Part shown: positions 1 to 7,758 of the stretch, in pieces
How positions within the stretch are numbered: position 1 is the stretch's first letter
Layout: each line of letters opens with the position of its first letter
Origin: Candidatus Cloacimonadota bacterium
Lineage (GTDB): Bacteria; Cloacimonadota; Cloacimonadia; Cloacimonadales; JAMOQM01
Length of the DNA stretch: 37,313 nt
Direction: 5' to 3'
NCBI GenBank assembly: GCA_027064005.1
Contig: JAMOQM010000056.1
Span: 1-37,313, forward strand
Made by a program: the position numbers and the translations under genes
Notes under the pieces: generated by a model
What the model saw: the letters and a program-made list of their open reading frames with translations, nothing else
What the model was told of the DNA's origin: nothing
Databases searched by the model: none

Positions 1-195
1 GCATAAAAGATAATTTCTAACTTCTCTTTGTTTTATGATGAGTAATTGCTTTTCTTTTAGATAATTTAGAAATCTTTGTAAATGCAATTGATATGTTTTT
101 ATGGTTGGCTTGCTATATCCCTTTTCTTTCAACAATTCAATATAACCAAGTAAATGATTGTTCATATTAATCTTAATATCTTTGCTAATCATCAT
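1..195 (-). CDS. Tyrosine recombinase/integrase, N-terminal fragment (runs off window)
   Basis: This open frame is absent from the ORF track because it leaves the window. It reads 65 codons from an ATG at 195 to base 1 with no stop. The product begins MMISKDIKINMNNHLL and continues with GYIELLKEKGYSKPTIKTYQ and LQRFLNYLKEKQ. That is the typical N-terminal SAM-like, core-DNA-binding domain of XerC/D and phage-type tyrosine recombinases. The catalytic R-H-R-Y domain would lie outside the window. A strong AGGAGG (complement of 206-211) stands 10 nt before the first ATG and supports this start. It may be a chromosomal integrase, an integron-like or phage recombinase, or a decayed remnant; this cannot be decided here. 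The call rests on the domain pattern only. Confidence 0.7.
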   Translation of the reverse strand, partial: MMISKDIKINMNNHLLGYIELLKEKGYSKPTIKTYQLHLQRFLNYLKEKQLLIIKQREVRNYLLC

Positions 196-546
196 TTCCA
201 AAGCGCCTCCTAAAGTTCTTAAGCAAAGAATTATATTTTTGAAATATTTGTCAAATAAAAATTTATTAATAATGTTTCCCGAAACTTAATCTACATAAAT
301 TAACGCAACTTGCGATGGTTTTATTGTTGTCATCTTTTCCATTCTAAATAATTTTATGATTTTCTTTCTAAAATATCTGATTTGTCAGTATTTTAATTTT
401 TGAGATTTATAAAATTAGTGATCTTATATTTTAAATGTGTGAAGATATTCAAAATTTCAATCAGTTTATGAGTTACTTCACCTAAATATGGATGGAAATA
501 AAAACCGGTACAGTAATCTTGTCAAAAAAAATAAACAGGAGTTATT
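196..546. other. Intergenic stretch between recombinase and IS21-like remnant
   Basis: About 350 bases with no convincing gene. It is AT-rich, with short A and T runs. I see a small palindrome CGCAACTTGCG (304-314) and an 18-codon minus-strand frame (286-342) without a ribosome binding site. Neither is enough to call. The end nearest 546 carries the ribosome binding site of the next gene. I could not identify IS terminal inverted repeats or target-site duplications. Confidence 0.5.
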
Positions 547-561
547 GTGATAGGAGTCAAA

Positions 562-879
562 ATGTATCATACAGTAGAAGTATTACGAAGAAAAGAAAAA
601 AGTATCAGGAAGATAGCTAAATTATTATCTATTTCTAAAACAACAGTTCAAAAGTATCTAAAACTTAATCATCAAGAAGCGATGGAGAAATTTTCTTCTC
701 CCATACGTAAAAGTGTTCTCTCTTCGTTTAAAAATGATTATACTAAAATAATAGAAAATAATCCTAAATTACGGGCAAGTAAGCTTTATCAAAAATTTAA
801 GAAAAGCCATCCCGACATGGTCAAGTCTTATTTTTTTGTAATTAACTCAATGTTAATTCCATATCCGGATATTCTTTAA
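562..879 (+). pseudogene. IS21-family transposase (IstA-like) N-terminal remnant
   Basis: The product carries a helix-turn-helix with the IstA look: SIRKIAKLLSISKTTVQKYL near residues 15-35. A second helical stretch follows (IIENNPKLRASKLYQKFKK), corresponding to the region before the IS21 catalytic core. IstA proteins are usually around 400-500 aa with a DDE domain. This frame stops at about 105 aa with no DDE domain and no istB partner, so it looks truncated. The track starts at GTG 547, which has its own AGGAG. ATG 562 is preferred because AGGAG lies 5 nt upstream (552-556). It could instead be a small stand-alone HTH protein, but its position beside a recombinase fragment favours a transposase relic. 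Confidence 0.5.
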
Positions 880-935
880 AGGAATTTTTTATTGTTGTAA
901 AACCGAATTTTATTCTATTTGTTAAAACGATTTTT

Positions 936-1928
936 TTATTTAGCATTAATCTCAAAAGATTCTTTAATTTTAACACCTGAATAAGCAAACCCGATTAAGC
1001 CAACTGAGATTAAAATTACAGCGGTAAAAATATGAGACCCCATCATTATTGCACTGACCATTGATTTGTCATAACCCATTCCGACCGAAAAAATCAAAAG
1101 CATTATCAACTCATTACTGCCAATTTGAGCAGGCGGTTGGGGAATAATATAAGACAAGTAAATCAGAGTATATCCAAAAAGTATCTGGAGATAATTTATC
1201 GGTTGTCCAAAAGACTTGAACATAAATAAGAAAAACATAGAATCAAAGAAAACTGCCGCAAAACTGTAAAATACGACTTTTGGGAAAAGACTGAAATGGT
1301 TTTTAAACAAAGCTGTTCCTTTCACAAAAAGCTCAATTTTATCCTTAATTTTGTCATAATATTTTTCCGGAAGAAAACTAAATAATTTTTTCAATAAAAG
1401 AACAATTTTCTCCTCGGATTTAACCGAATAAAAAATCACAAACAAACCAACCAGTAAAAGCAAAGAAATAGCAACTATCAGAGCGATGAGATATCCCGAT
1501 AATTTTATTTTCATAATGGGAATTAAAACGATGACAATCAAGATTGCCATTGAATCGAACATCTTATCTAAAAAGACCGAAGGCAAAGATTGGGAAATCG
1601 GAATATCGTCTGATTTCTTCAAAAAATATGAACGGATTATTTCTCCGGCTCGAATCGGAATCAGATAATTTAGAAAATTCCCTGACATCCAATACAGAAA
1701 TGCTCTAATTACCGAAATTTTCACAAAAGAAGATAGCAACGTCCTCCAACGTAATGAGCGAAAAACATAAGCAGTTAAGTAAAAAAAACCGGCTAAAATA
1801 AGAAAAGTTATATTGAGATTTTTGGCATAAGTAATAACCTGTTTTACATCAATTAATTTTATCCATAAAAACAGAAAACCAATTCCTAAAAGAAATCCAA
1901 TAATTATATTTGTTATTTTTTTATTCAA
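936..1928 (-). CDS. Lysylphosphatidylglycerol synthase-type membrane protein (UPF0104/AglD-like)
   Basis: A 330-aa polytopic membrane protein of the LPG_synthase_TM family (PF03706). The family includes the flippase half of MprF, YbhN, and archaeal AglD-type proteins. Visible hydrophobic segments begin at residues 8-26 and 38-55 and continue with about six more. The family-like features YLTAYVFRSLRWRTLL, MSGNFLNYLIPIRAGEIIRSYFL and YIIPQPPAQIGSNELIMLLIF are present; the Pro-rich loop followed by G-x-N-E is characteristic. There is no soluble MprF synthase domain, so a lipid-translocation role in the inner membrane is more likely than aminoacyl transfer. It lies 3 nt downstream of a methyltransferase and ends the operon-like envelope block containing GGGPS, which suggests a lipid or lipid-linked-sugar substrate (inference). 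Confidence 0.82.
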   Translation of the reverse strand: MNKKITNIIIGFLLGIGFLFLWIKLIDVKQVITYAKNLNITFLILAGFFYLTAYVFRSLRWRTLLSSFVKISVIRAFLYWMSGNFLNYLIPIRAGEIIRSYFLKKSDDIPISQSLPSVFLDKMFDSMAILIVIVLIPIMKIKLSGYLIALIVAISLLLLVGLFVIFYSVKSEEKIVLLLKKLFSFLPEKYYDKIKDKIELFVKGTALFKNHFSLFPKVVFYSFAAVFFDSMFFLFMFKSFGQPINYLQILFGYTLIYLSYIIPQPPAQIGSNELIMLLIFSVGMGYDKSMVSAIMMGSHIFTAVILISVGLIGFAYSGVKIKESFEINAK

Positions 1929-1931
1929 ATG

Positions 1932-2780
1932 CTAATTTCCCCTAATAAAAATCATATATTGATGATGAGACCAAAATTTTTTGAAAAAATACGGAGCTCG
2001 TTTTTCCAATTCTGATAATTTGAGCATATTTGCTTTAAAATCCTTATCTTGTCCGCGATAATAATTCAAAATAGAAAGAATATCTTTATCTTTTTCTTTT
2101 TTAGGAAGAAATTGATTTAGAAAACCAAGATGAAATTTTTTTAGAAAATCTTCTTTAGCCATTCCAATATCCGGCCAAGGCGGACAATCTATAAATTTAT
2201 GATCAATTAAAACCCAGCCAAGTTCTTTCATTATTTGTTTTACATTTTTTGGAATTATATTCTTCTCAATCAAATATTTTTTCATATCTTCTCTTCCTGA
2301 ATATTTTTGAGTGAGATAGCCAATTCCGGATTGATTTGGCACTGATAAAAATATAACTTTATCAGTAACTCTGGTAAGTTCTTCTAAAAATAAATCTATG
2401 TTTTTTACAAACCACAAAGCTGAGAAATTCCAACTCATATCAAAATATCTATCTTCAAAATCCAATTTATCATAATCTTTTGAAAATAATATTTCAGGAT
2501 GCAAGTCAAAATCATTCCAAATATCTTTCACCATTTCGATTCTATTTTCATCGTGATCAATTAAAGTTAATTCATAATTTTCTAAAGCCAAGCCAAGACT
2601 ATTAATCCCGCTTAATCCGGTGAATCCAAAGATTGGAGCTTCTAAGATTTTTTTTACTTTGAATAATTTTGCCACTGAAAAAAGCTTTTCATTTAGCATA
2701 ATTCTTTCATAAGAGGAACCCATTCCTTCATCGGGATTTTCAAAATAATGCTTCCACATTTTTAATATCGGCACAGCCAT
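1932..2780 (-). CDS. SAM-dependent methyltransferase-like protein
   Basis: A 282-aa soluble protein with a Rossmann-type methyltransferase layout. It has a motif-I-like region (ILEAPIFGFTGLSGINSLGL), an acidic end of beta-2 (YELTLIDHDENRIEMV) and a motif-IV-like FEDRYFDMSWNFSALWFV. This is followed by an LTRVTDKVIFLSVPN strand typical of class I methyltransferases. Motif I lacks the usual GxGxG, so substrate and even activity are uncertain. A GGAGAG ribosome binding site lies before ATG 2780, inside a duplicated epimerase-tail scar. The next gene is a lipid-flippase-like membrane protein only 3 nt away, so the pair are probably cotranscribed. Lipid or glycan methylation is a guess from context. 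Confidence 0.6.
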   Translation of the reverse strand: MAVPILKMWKHYFENPDEGMGSSYERIMLNEKLFSVAKLFKVKKILEAPIFGFTGLSGINSLGLALENYELTLIDHDENRIEMVKDIWNDFDLHPEILFSKDYDKLDFEDRYFDMSWNFSALWFVKNIDLFLEELTRVTDKVIFLSVPNQSGIGYLTQKYSGREDMKKYLIEKNIIPKNVKQIMKELGWVLIDHKFIDCPPWPDIGMAKEDFLKKFHLGFLNQFLPKKEKDKDILSILNYYRGQDKDFKANMLKLSELEKRAPYFFKKFWSHHQYMIFIRGN

Positions 2781-2797
2781 AATTTACTCTCCAAGTT

Positions 2798-2822
2798 TTT
2801 TATACCATTTAATAACCATTTT
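2798..2822. repeat. 25-bp imperfect direct repeat, copy 1 (epimerase 3'-end scar)
   Basis: TTTTATACCATTTAATAACC plus ATTTT matches 2865-2889 at 24 of 25 positions. The reverse strand reads SSKMVIKWYKKLGE followed by a stop, and a TAG precedes it. This parallels the true epimerase end FKMVIEWYKSLLIK. It looks like the surviving tail of a lost paralogous epimerase gene. Confidence 0.7.
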
Positions 2823-2847
2823 TGATGACTAACTTAAATTCATAATC

Positions 2848-3828
2848 TCATTTTATTAATAAACTTTTATACCATTCAATAACCATTTTAAATGCCGGAA
2901 TTGTGTTAGAGGAATTCAAATCAAGTTCTTTAATTGATTTGGAAACATCATAATACCAGCTTCGCGAAATAAGTTGAAATCTGCTAATCCATAATTCGTT
3001 TTTTAAAAACTTAGCGATTCGTTCTCCGGTTCTAAAAAAAGATAGTGAAATTTCTCTGTTTTTGGGATATGGTTTATTCTTTAAATTTTGACTGATAAAA
3101 TTTACTAAATCTTTTAATTCTACCGGAGTTTTATCAGCAACAATAAAAGCAGTTCCGGATTTAATATTCTTATCGGAAGCTTTTAAGAAAGCATTGCTCA
3201 AAGTATTGATATTAGTCATATGAATTTTAACCGAACTTTTGGGATAAAACATTAAACCTTTATCAACGAGTTTTATCAAAGTATATGGAAATCCATAATC
3301 GCCTTCTCCATAAGTAATTGCCGGTCTAATAATCACTGCATCCAATCCGTAAAGAACATATTTTTGGATTAATTTTTCAGCCTGATTTTTTGTAAAATGA
3401 TAATAATTATCTTCATTCCTTTCCGTTAAATCATTCGCCGGTAACTCATTAGGAATTGCTCCAAAAACACCAACTGAAGAACAAAATATAAATTTACTCT
3501 TATTTTTTTGAGCGTTAATAATTAATTGTTCGGTTGCTTTTACATTTGCTGCGAAAAATTCCTCGTTGGTAAATTTTCGTCCACCTCGCAAAGCTCCGAT
3601 ATGAATTATTTGGTCAAAAGATTCATTATCCAAATATTGTTTCAATTTATGAGTATCGCCTAAATCAATTTCTACAAAATTAACTATTCCTTGAAATTCT
3701 TTTATCCTAATTGGATTTGTTTCCGGACGAATTATCGCCGTAATATCATATTTTCTTTTTATAAAATTATGAATAGTATTTCGACCGATAAAACCGGTGA
3801 TTCCGGTAAATAAAATTCTCTTTTTCAT
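2848..3828 (-). CDS. NAD-dependent epimerase/dehydratase (extended SDR)
   Basis: A 326-aa extended short-chain dehydrogenase/reductase. The dinucleotide-binding motif TGITGFIG is at residues 8-15, and the catalytic YHFTK (YxxxK) is near residue 150, preceded by the SSVGVFG serine region. DAVIIRPAITYGEGDYGFP is typical of sugar-nucleotide epimerases, dehydratases and sterol/dihydroflavonol reductase-like SDRs. The exact substrate cannot be read from sequence. The start ATG overlaps the upstream phosphatase stop by 4 nt (ATGA), so translation is probably coupled. It belongs to the envelope block with GGGPS. The region just past its stop carries a duplicated copy of its own 3' end. Confidence 0.85.
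   Translation of the reverse strand: MKKRILFTGITGFIGRNTIHNFIKRKYDITAIIRPETNPIRIKEFQGIVNFVEIDLGDTHKLKQYLDNESFDQIIHIGALRGGRKFTNEEFFAANVKATEQLIINAQKNKSKFIFCSSVGVFGAIPNELPANDLTERNEDNYYHFTKNQAEKLIQKYVLYGLDAVIIRPAITYGEGDYGFPYTLIKLVDKGLMFYPKSSVKIHMTNINTLSNAFLKASDKNIKSGTAFIVADKTPVELKDLVNFISQNLKNKPYPKNREISLSFFRTGERIAKFLKNELWISRFQLISRSWYYDVSKSIKELDLNSSNTIPAFKMVIEWYKSLLIK
2865..2889. repeat. 25-bp imperfect direct repeat, copy 2 (inside epimerase 3' end)
   Basis: This is the second copy of the repeat at 2798-2822, 67 bp away, and differs at one base (C for T). It encodes the FKMVIEWYK stretch near the C-terminus of the NAD-dependent epimerase. Confidence 0.7.
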
Positions 3829-4604
3829 ATATTAAAAATTCTCTTTATTTTTGATATCAGATTATCTTTCGGAATAATTTTATCCACATAAAAAATCTGA
3901 ATATCTTCGTTATTTAACATTTTTGCAGGATTCACTTTTGAGAGCAAATCAGCAGAAAAAACATCAATATTGTTTTCAATTAACGCAACAGCATTGTGAA
4001 GTGAATAATTATCAGCATGAGCATGAAAATCACCGGCAATAAAATGACAATATCCTTTCTTCAACAATTTATTTACTGTTCTCCTAACTTTTCGTCCGTA
4101 AAGTCCGAAAAAACTTCCTGAATTTATTTGAAGCAAAATATTGCGATGCATTAATTCTTCAGCCAGTTCAATATTTTCCATAATACTCACATATCTTTCA
4201 GGATGAGCCAAAATCGGACGATAACCGTTTTTTAACAAACTATACATTGTTTCATCAAAAAATTCCGGAAATTTTTGGAAATGAGTTTCCACCAAAATAT
4301 AGTTTGTACCCGGAATATTAAGTTTATATTTTTCAATATCTTCTAAAATTGTCGGATAAAGTAAAACTTCTTTCGCTAAAACCAGTTTGATTTTAATATT
4401 TTCTTTTTTACAAGTATCTGAAAGAATCCGGAAATTTCTATCAATATCTTCGAAATAATCTAATGAATCTCGAATAAAATGAGGAGTTAAGACCAGAGTT
4501 TCCACTCCAACTTCTTCCATAAATTTAAGATATTTTATAGATGATTCTAAACCGGAAGAGCCGTCATCAACATTAGGGATTAGATGAGAATGAATATCAA
4601 TCAT
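3825..4604 (-). CDS. CpsB/CapC (YwqE)-type PHP tyrosine-protein phosphatase
   Basis: A 259-aa PHP-domain phosphatase. Metal-binding motifs visible are DIHSHLIPNVDDGS at residues 3-16, TLVLTPHF near 37-44, VETHFQKFPEFFD, ILAHPERY near 133-140 and AGDFHAHADN near 190. This set matches the manganese-dependent CpsB/YwqE tyrosine phosphatases, which reset autokinases controlling capsule or exopolysaccharide export. No Wzc/CpsD-type tyrosine kinase is in the window, so the substrate must be elsewhere or different. The ATG follows the GGGPS stop immediately (TAA then ATG) with no Shine-Dalgarno, suggesting termination-reinitiation. Its end overlaps the epimerase start by 4 nt. Confidence 0.85.
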   Translation of the reverse strand: MIDIHSHLIPNVDDGSSGLESSIKYLKFMEEVGVETLVLTPHFIRDSLDYFEDIDRNFRILSDTCKKENIKIKLVLAKEVLLYPTILEDIEKYKLNIPGTNYILVETHFQKFPEFFDETMYSLLKNGYRPILAHPERYVSIMENIELAEELMHRNILLQINSGSFFGLYGRKVRRTVNKLLKKGYCHFIAGDFHAHADNYSLHNAVALIENNIDVFSADLLSKVNPAKMLNNEDIQIFYVDKIIPKDNLISKIKRIFNI

Positions 4605-5345
4605 TTAACTATTATGAATTGCCTCTGCAAATTCTCTGATTAATTTTTGATCAATCCCGTTTTCGTGAATAGTTCCGGTTACAACAATATCTGCGCCGGC
4701 TTGAGCAACTTTTCGAGCAGTTTCAGGATTTCGAATACCACCTCCGACAATTAGCGGAATAGTAATATTTTTCTTAACTTCAATAATTAATTTTTCAGGG
4801 ACATAATTTTTTGCACCGCTTCCCGCTTCTAAATAAATTGTTTTCATACCTAAAAATTCTGCTGCCAAAGCGTGAGCAACTGCGATATCAGGTTTGGTTC
4901 TTGGAATTGGAAGAGAATTGCTCATATATTGAACCGATGTTAACGAACCCGATTCAATCAACATATATCCGGTTCCGATAGATTCCAAATTGTATTTTTT
5001 GATTAGAGGAGCTGATCTAACTTGTTCGGAAATAAGCAAATCTGGATTTCTGGAACTAACCATGCTTAATAATAAAATAGCGTCGGCATATTTAGAAACA
5101 AAGTTGAATTTTCCGGGAAATATAATAACCGGTATTTTGACCTTTTCCTTGATTTGACGAATTGTTTCATCAAAGTTATCATTCAACATAATGCTACTTC
5201 CGACCAGAATGGCATCTGCCCCGTTATTTTCGAAAATACCTGCATTATCGGCAGAAATTTCAGGTGTTGATTTATCAGGATCAATTAGACAAAAATAACC
5301 TTTTCTATTTTTATATGATTTTATAATATCATAAATTTTCTTCAC
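4605..5345 (-). CDS. Geranylgeranylglyceryl-phosphate synthase family protein (GGGPS/PcrB)
   Basis: A TIM-barrel prenyltransferase that joins a polyprenyl diphosphate to sn-glycerol-1-phosphate. Family signatures are CLIDPDK near residue 20, GADAILVGSS, VIIFPG, TIYLEAGSGAKNYVP, PLIVGGGIRNPETA and VVTGTIHENG. These fit the bacterial GGGPS group known from Bacteroidetes and other FCB bacteria, and are related to Bacillus PcrB. The track start is TTG 5366. I prefer GTG 5345, because GAGG stands 5 nt before it and VKKIYDIIKSYKNRKGYF is the usual family N-terminus. It heads the block phosphatase-epimerase-methyltransferase-flippase. The prenyl chain length is not readable here. It implies potential for G1P ether-lipid synthesis in a bacterium. 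Confidence 0.88.
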   Translation of the reverse strand: MKKIYDIIKSYKNRKGYFCLIDPDKSTPEISADNAGIFENNGADAILVGSSIMLNDNFDETIRQIKEKVKIPVIIFPGKFNFVSKYADAILLLSMVSSRNPDLLISEQVRSAPLIKKYNLESIGTGYMLIESGSLTSVQYMSNSLPIPRTKPDIAVAHALAAEFLGMKTIYLEAGSGAKNYVPEKLIIEVKKNITIPLIVGGGIRNPETARKVAQAGADIVVTGTIHENGIDQKLIREFAEAIHNS

Positions 5346-5393
5346 TTTTACCTCATTTTGATGCAAGTATTTGCATATTTAATTTATATGTAA

Positions 5394-5420
5394 AATTTAA
5401 AAAAGAACTTATTTTGTCAA
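5394..5420 (-). promoter_or_regulatory. Candidate promoter upstream of the GGGPS block
   Basis: On the minus strand there is a perfect TTGACA (complement of 5415-5420). A weak -10 candidate, TAAATT, lies 15 nt downstream. It sits in the 78-nt gap between the response regulator and GGGPS genes in the right orientation. The -10 match is poor, so only the -35-like box is solid. Confidence 0.3.
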
Positions 5421-5444
5421 TCTTACCAATTCTTAATCAAAAAA

Positions 5445-6164
5445 TTAATCATCTTTAATTAAATCATCCAACAAATCAAAGTTAAAAATATTTTCATTTT
5501 TGGGAGTAATTACTTTCTCTCTTTTTTCTTTTTCCTTCTTCTTTCTTAATTCTTCCAATTGCGGTTTGACATATTTTTCATAACAACTCGGACAAACACT
5601 GTGAGAAAATTTTGCTTCGGAGTGTCTTGAAACATAGGTTTCTATCTCATCCCAATAATTATCATCCGTTCTAACTCTTTTGCAATACGAACAGATCGGC
5701 AACAAACCTTGCAATTGTTTGATTTCATCAAGAGCATTTTTGAGCTTTTGTCTCTGCAATTCCAAACTTAATGCGGAACGCACCCGAGCAATTAATTCAA
5801 TTGGATTAATCGGTTTCGAGATAAAATCCATCGCACCGTTATCAAAACTTTTTTTCAACGGCTCAGAATTTTCCATTGAAGCGGCAGTAATCATTATGAT
5901 AGGGATATGTTTGAATTTTTCTTCAGATTTAATTTTTCGACACAATTCGTATCCATTGATATTCGGCATCATTATATCGGAAAGAATCAAATCCGGTATA
6001 TTATTCAATTCAAATATTTCATCAAGAAGGTCTTCTGCCGATGAGAAGACCTTGATATTTTTAAATTTAGATTCTTTTAATAATTCTTCGATCAACATTG
6101 TATTGAAAGATTCATTATCAACTGCAAATATTTTCATATTTATTACAGAATTATTTTTTTCCAT
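5445..6164 (-). CDS. Response regulator with C-terminal CxxC/CxxC zinc-ribbon-like module
   Basis: A 239-aa protein. The receiver domain spans residues about 11-133, with acidic D16, phospho-acceptor D63 (LILSDIMMP), T93 and K117 (ISKPINP). A short helix links it to LPICSYCKRVRTDDNYWDEI and FSHSVCPSCYEKY, where C158, C161, C191 and C194 form a likely zinc-binding pair of knuckles. This module recurs at the ends of receiver, PAS and GAF proteins in many bacteria, and its role is unclear. There is no output DNA-binding or enzymatic domain. The C-terminus is strongly charged (ELRKKKEKEKREK). The start overlaps the ctpA end by 14 nt. An alternative ATG at 6137 begins exactly at the receiver fold but has no better ribosome binding site. 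Confidence 0.85.
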   Translation of the reverse strand: MEKNNSVINMKIFAVDNESFNTMLIEELLKESKFKNIKVFSSAEDLLDEIFELNNIPDLILSDIMMPNINGYELCRKIKSEEKFKHIPIIMITAASMENSEPLKKSFDNGAMDFISKPINPIELIARVRSALSLELQRQKLKNALDEIKQLQGLLPICSYCKRVRTDDNYWDEIETYVSRHSEAKFSHSVCPSCYEKYVKPQLEELRKKKEKEKREKVITPKNENIFNFDLLDDLIKDD

Positions 6165-7758
6165 TTTCTTTTTTACTCACTTCTTTTGCATATTTAAACA
6201 TTTCATCTAGATTTTTACATTTACTAAAGATGCTTACAGCTTTTTGAAGTTGTGAATCAATTTGGATAGATTTTTCATAAGAATCAAGTTCTCCGAATTT
6301 TCTTCCGATAACATTAGCTTCAATTCTATTTTGCAACCAATTGTAAGAGCTATCCACTGTTGCTTGCGTAAATGTTACACTATCTTTTTTTGCTAATTCT
6401 AAGAAATCATTAACAACTTTTTTGGAAGCAACAAAGTCTTTTCCATAATCTTTATGATTTAAATGATAATCAACGGAATATTCAAAAAAGAGGTTTTTTC
6501 TGCTTATCTCAATTTCAAAATTATTCATTTTTTCTTGAGGAATTTTAATATCCGGGGTAATACCGCCACCACCATAAACTATTCTTCCTTTAGAAGTTTT
6601 GAAAATATGAGATTTATTTTCTTTCTCAATTTTTTCTTTTTCGGCTTTTGTTACTTCTTTTCCGCGTAATATTTTATCATTAATATATTTATGAATACAT
6701 CTTCCCGAATTAATATAATAATGAGCAGTTGTGATTTTTATACCTCTTCCGCCTGATAATGGGAAAAGTTGTTGAACCGAACCTTTACCAAATGATGGCA
6801 TCCCGACAACCAAACCTTTATCATAATCTTGAAGTGAGCCTGAGAAAATTTCTGCAGCACTGGCTGTAGCTTGATTTATAAGAACAATAACCGGATATCC
6901 TGAACGCATTCTGTCATATTTAGTAAGATAATCTCTATTTGCTTGCGGAATTCTACCTTTTGTGAAAACAACCCGTTTGTCTTTACCGATAAATTCATTA
7001 ACCGTATCAACAGCTTCTGACAACAATCCGCCGGGATTAAATCGTAAATCAATCAACAAACCTTTAATTCCTTGCTTTTCAAGTTCATCTAATTTTGCTC
7101 GCAATTCGGTAGTTGTGTTTGCACTAAATTGTCTGATTCGAATATAACCAATATCGTTATCCATCTTAAAAGCATAAGGAATACTTTTTATGATAATTGT
7201 ATCGCGGATAATATCAAAATCGAGAAGTTTTTTAACACCCGGACGTTTGATAGTAATTACAACGTGAGTTCCTTTTTTACCTCTCATTAATTTTATTGTA
7301 TCGCTTGTTGGCATTCCGACAACATTTTTCCCGTCAACTTTAACAATCTTATCACCTGACAAAATACCCATTTTATAAGCAGGTGTTCCTTCTATTGGTG
7401 AAACAACAGTGATATAATCACCTTGTTTATCTATCGTAATTCCCAATCCGCCAAATTCACCTTTTGTTTCAGTAGTAAATTCTTTAAATTGTTCTTTAGT
7501 GAAAAAATTTGTATGAGGATCCAACTCACCGAGCATTCCTTTAATTGCTCCAATCATTAATTTGGAATTATCAACAGGATCAACATAATAGTTATTTAAT
7601 TTACTATAGACTTCATTAAAAAGACGTAAATATTCATAAACATTATTACTATTTTCTTCAGCGTGAATTTTAGCTATATGAAATGCCGAAAAACCGGTCA
7701 TTATCCAAATGATTAAAAAAGTTGTTAAAATTACTTTGGTAGATTTGTTAATTTTCAT
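6151..7758 (-). CDS. ctpA: C-terminal processing protease, S41 family (CtpA/Prc-like)
   Basis: A periplasmic S41A serine protease of about 535 aa with an N-terminal signal/anchor helix (VILTTFLIIWIMTGFSAF). A PDZ domain covers roughly residues 85-170 (GGLGITIDKQGDYITVV, VDGKNVVGMPTSDTIKLM). The protease core contains GLLIDLRFNPGGLL, catalytic S300 (NQATASAAEIF) and K325 (PSFGKGSVQ), the 25-residue Ser-Lys spacing expected for the family. A C-terminal extension of about 130 aa follows. The track begins at GTG 7770. ATG 7758 is preferred because GAGG lies just upstream in the 3' end of tmk. It overlaps tmk by 11 nt and the response regulator by 14 nt. Likely roles are envelope protein processing or turnover of peptidoglycan hydrolases. 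Confidence 0.9.
   Translation of the reverse strand: MKINKSTKVILTTFLIIWIMTGFSAFHIAKIHAEENSNNVYEYLRLFNEVYSKLNNYYVDPVDNSKLMIGAIKGMLGELDPHTNFFTKEQFKEFTTETKGEFGGLGITIDKQGDYITVVSPIEGTPAYKMGILSGDKIVKVDGKNVVGMPTSDTIKLMRGKKGTHVVITIKRPGVKKLLDFDIIRDTIIIKSIPYAFKMDNDIGYIRIRQFSANTTTELRAKLDELEKQGIKGLLIDLRFNPGGLLSEAVDTVNEFIGKDKRVVFTKGRIPQANRDYLTKYDRMRSGYPVIVLINQATASAAEIFSGSLQDYDKGLVVGMPSFGKGSVQQLFPLSGGRGIKITTAHYYINSGRCIHKYINDKILRGKEVTKAEKEKIEKENKSHIFKTSKGRIVYGGGGITPDIKIPQEKMNNFEIEISRKNLFFEYSVDYHLNHKDYGKDFVASKKVVNDFLELAKKDSVTFTQATVDSSYNWLQNRIEANVIGRKFGELDSYEKSIQIDSQLQKAVSIFSKCKNLDEMFKYAKEVSKKENGKK

Noticed and set aside
286-342. Minus-strand 18-codon frame MEKMTTIKPSQVALIYVD
   Set aside because: No ribosome binding site, no family recognised, and too short to support as a gene.
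5680-6210. 176-aa plus-strand ORF
   Set aside because: It is antisense to the response regulator, whose receiver and cysteine motifs are unmistakable. The ORF shows no motif of its own and has no ribosome binding context.
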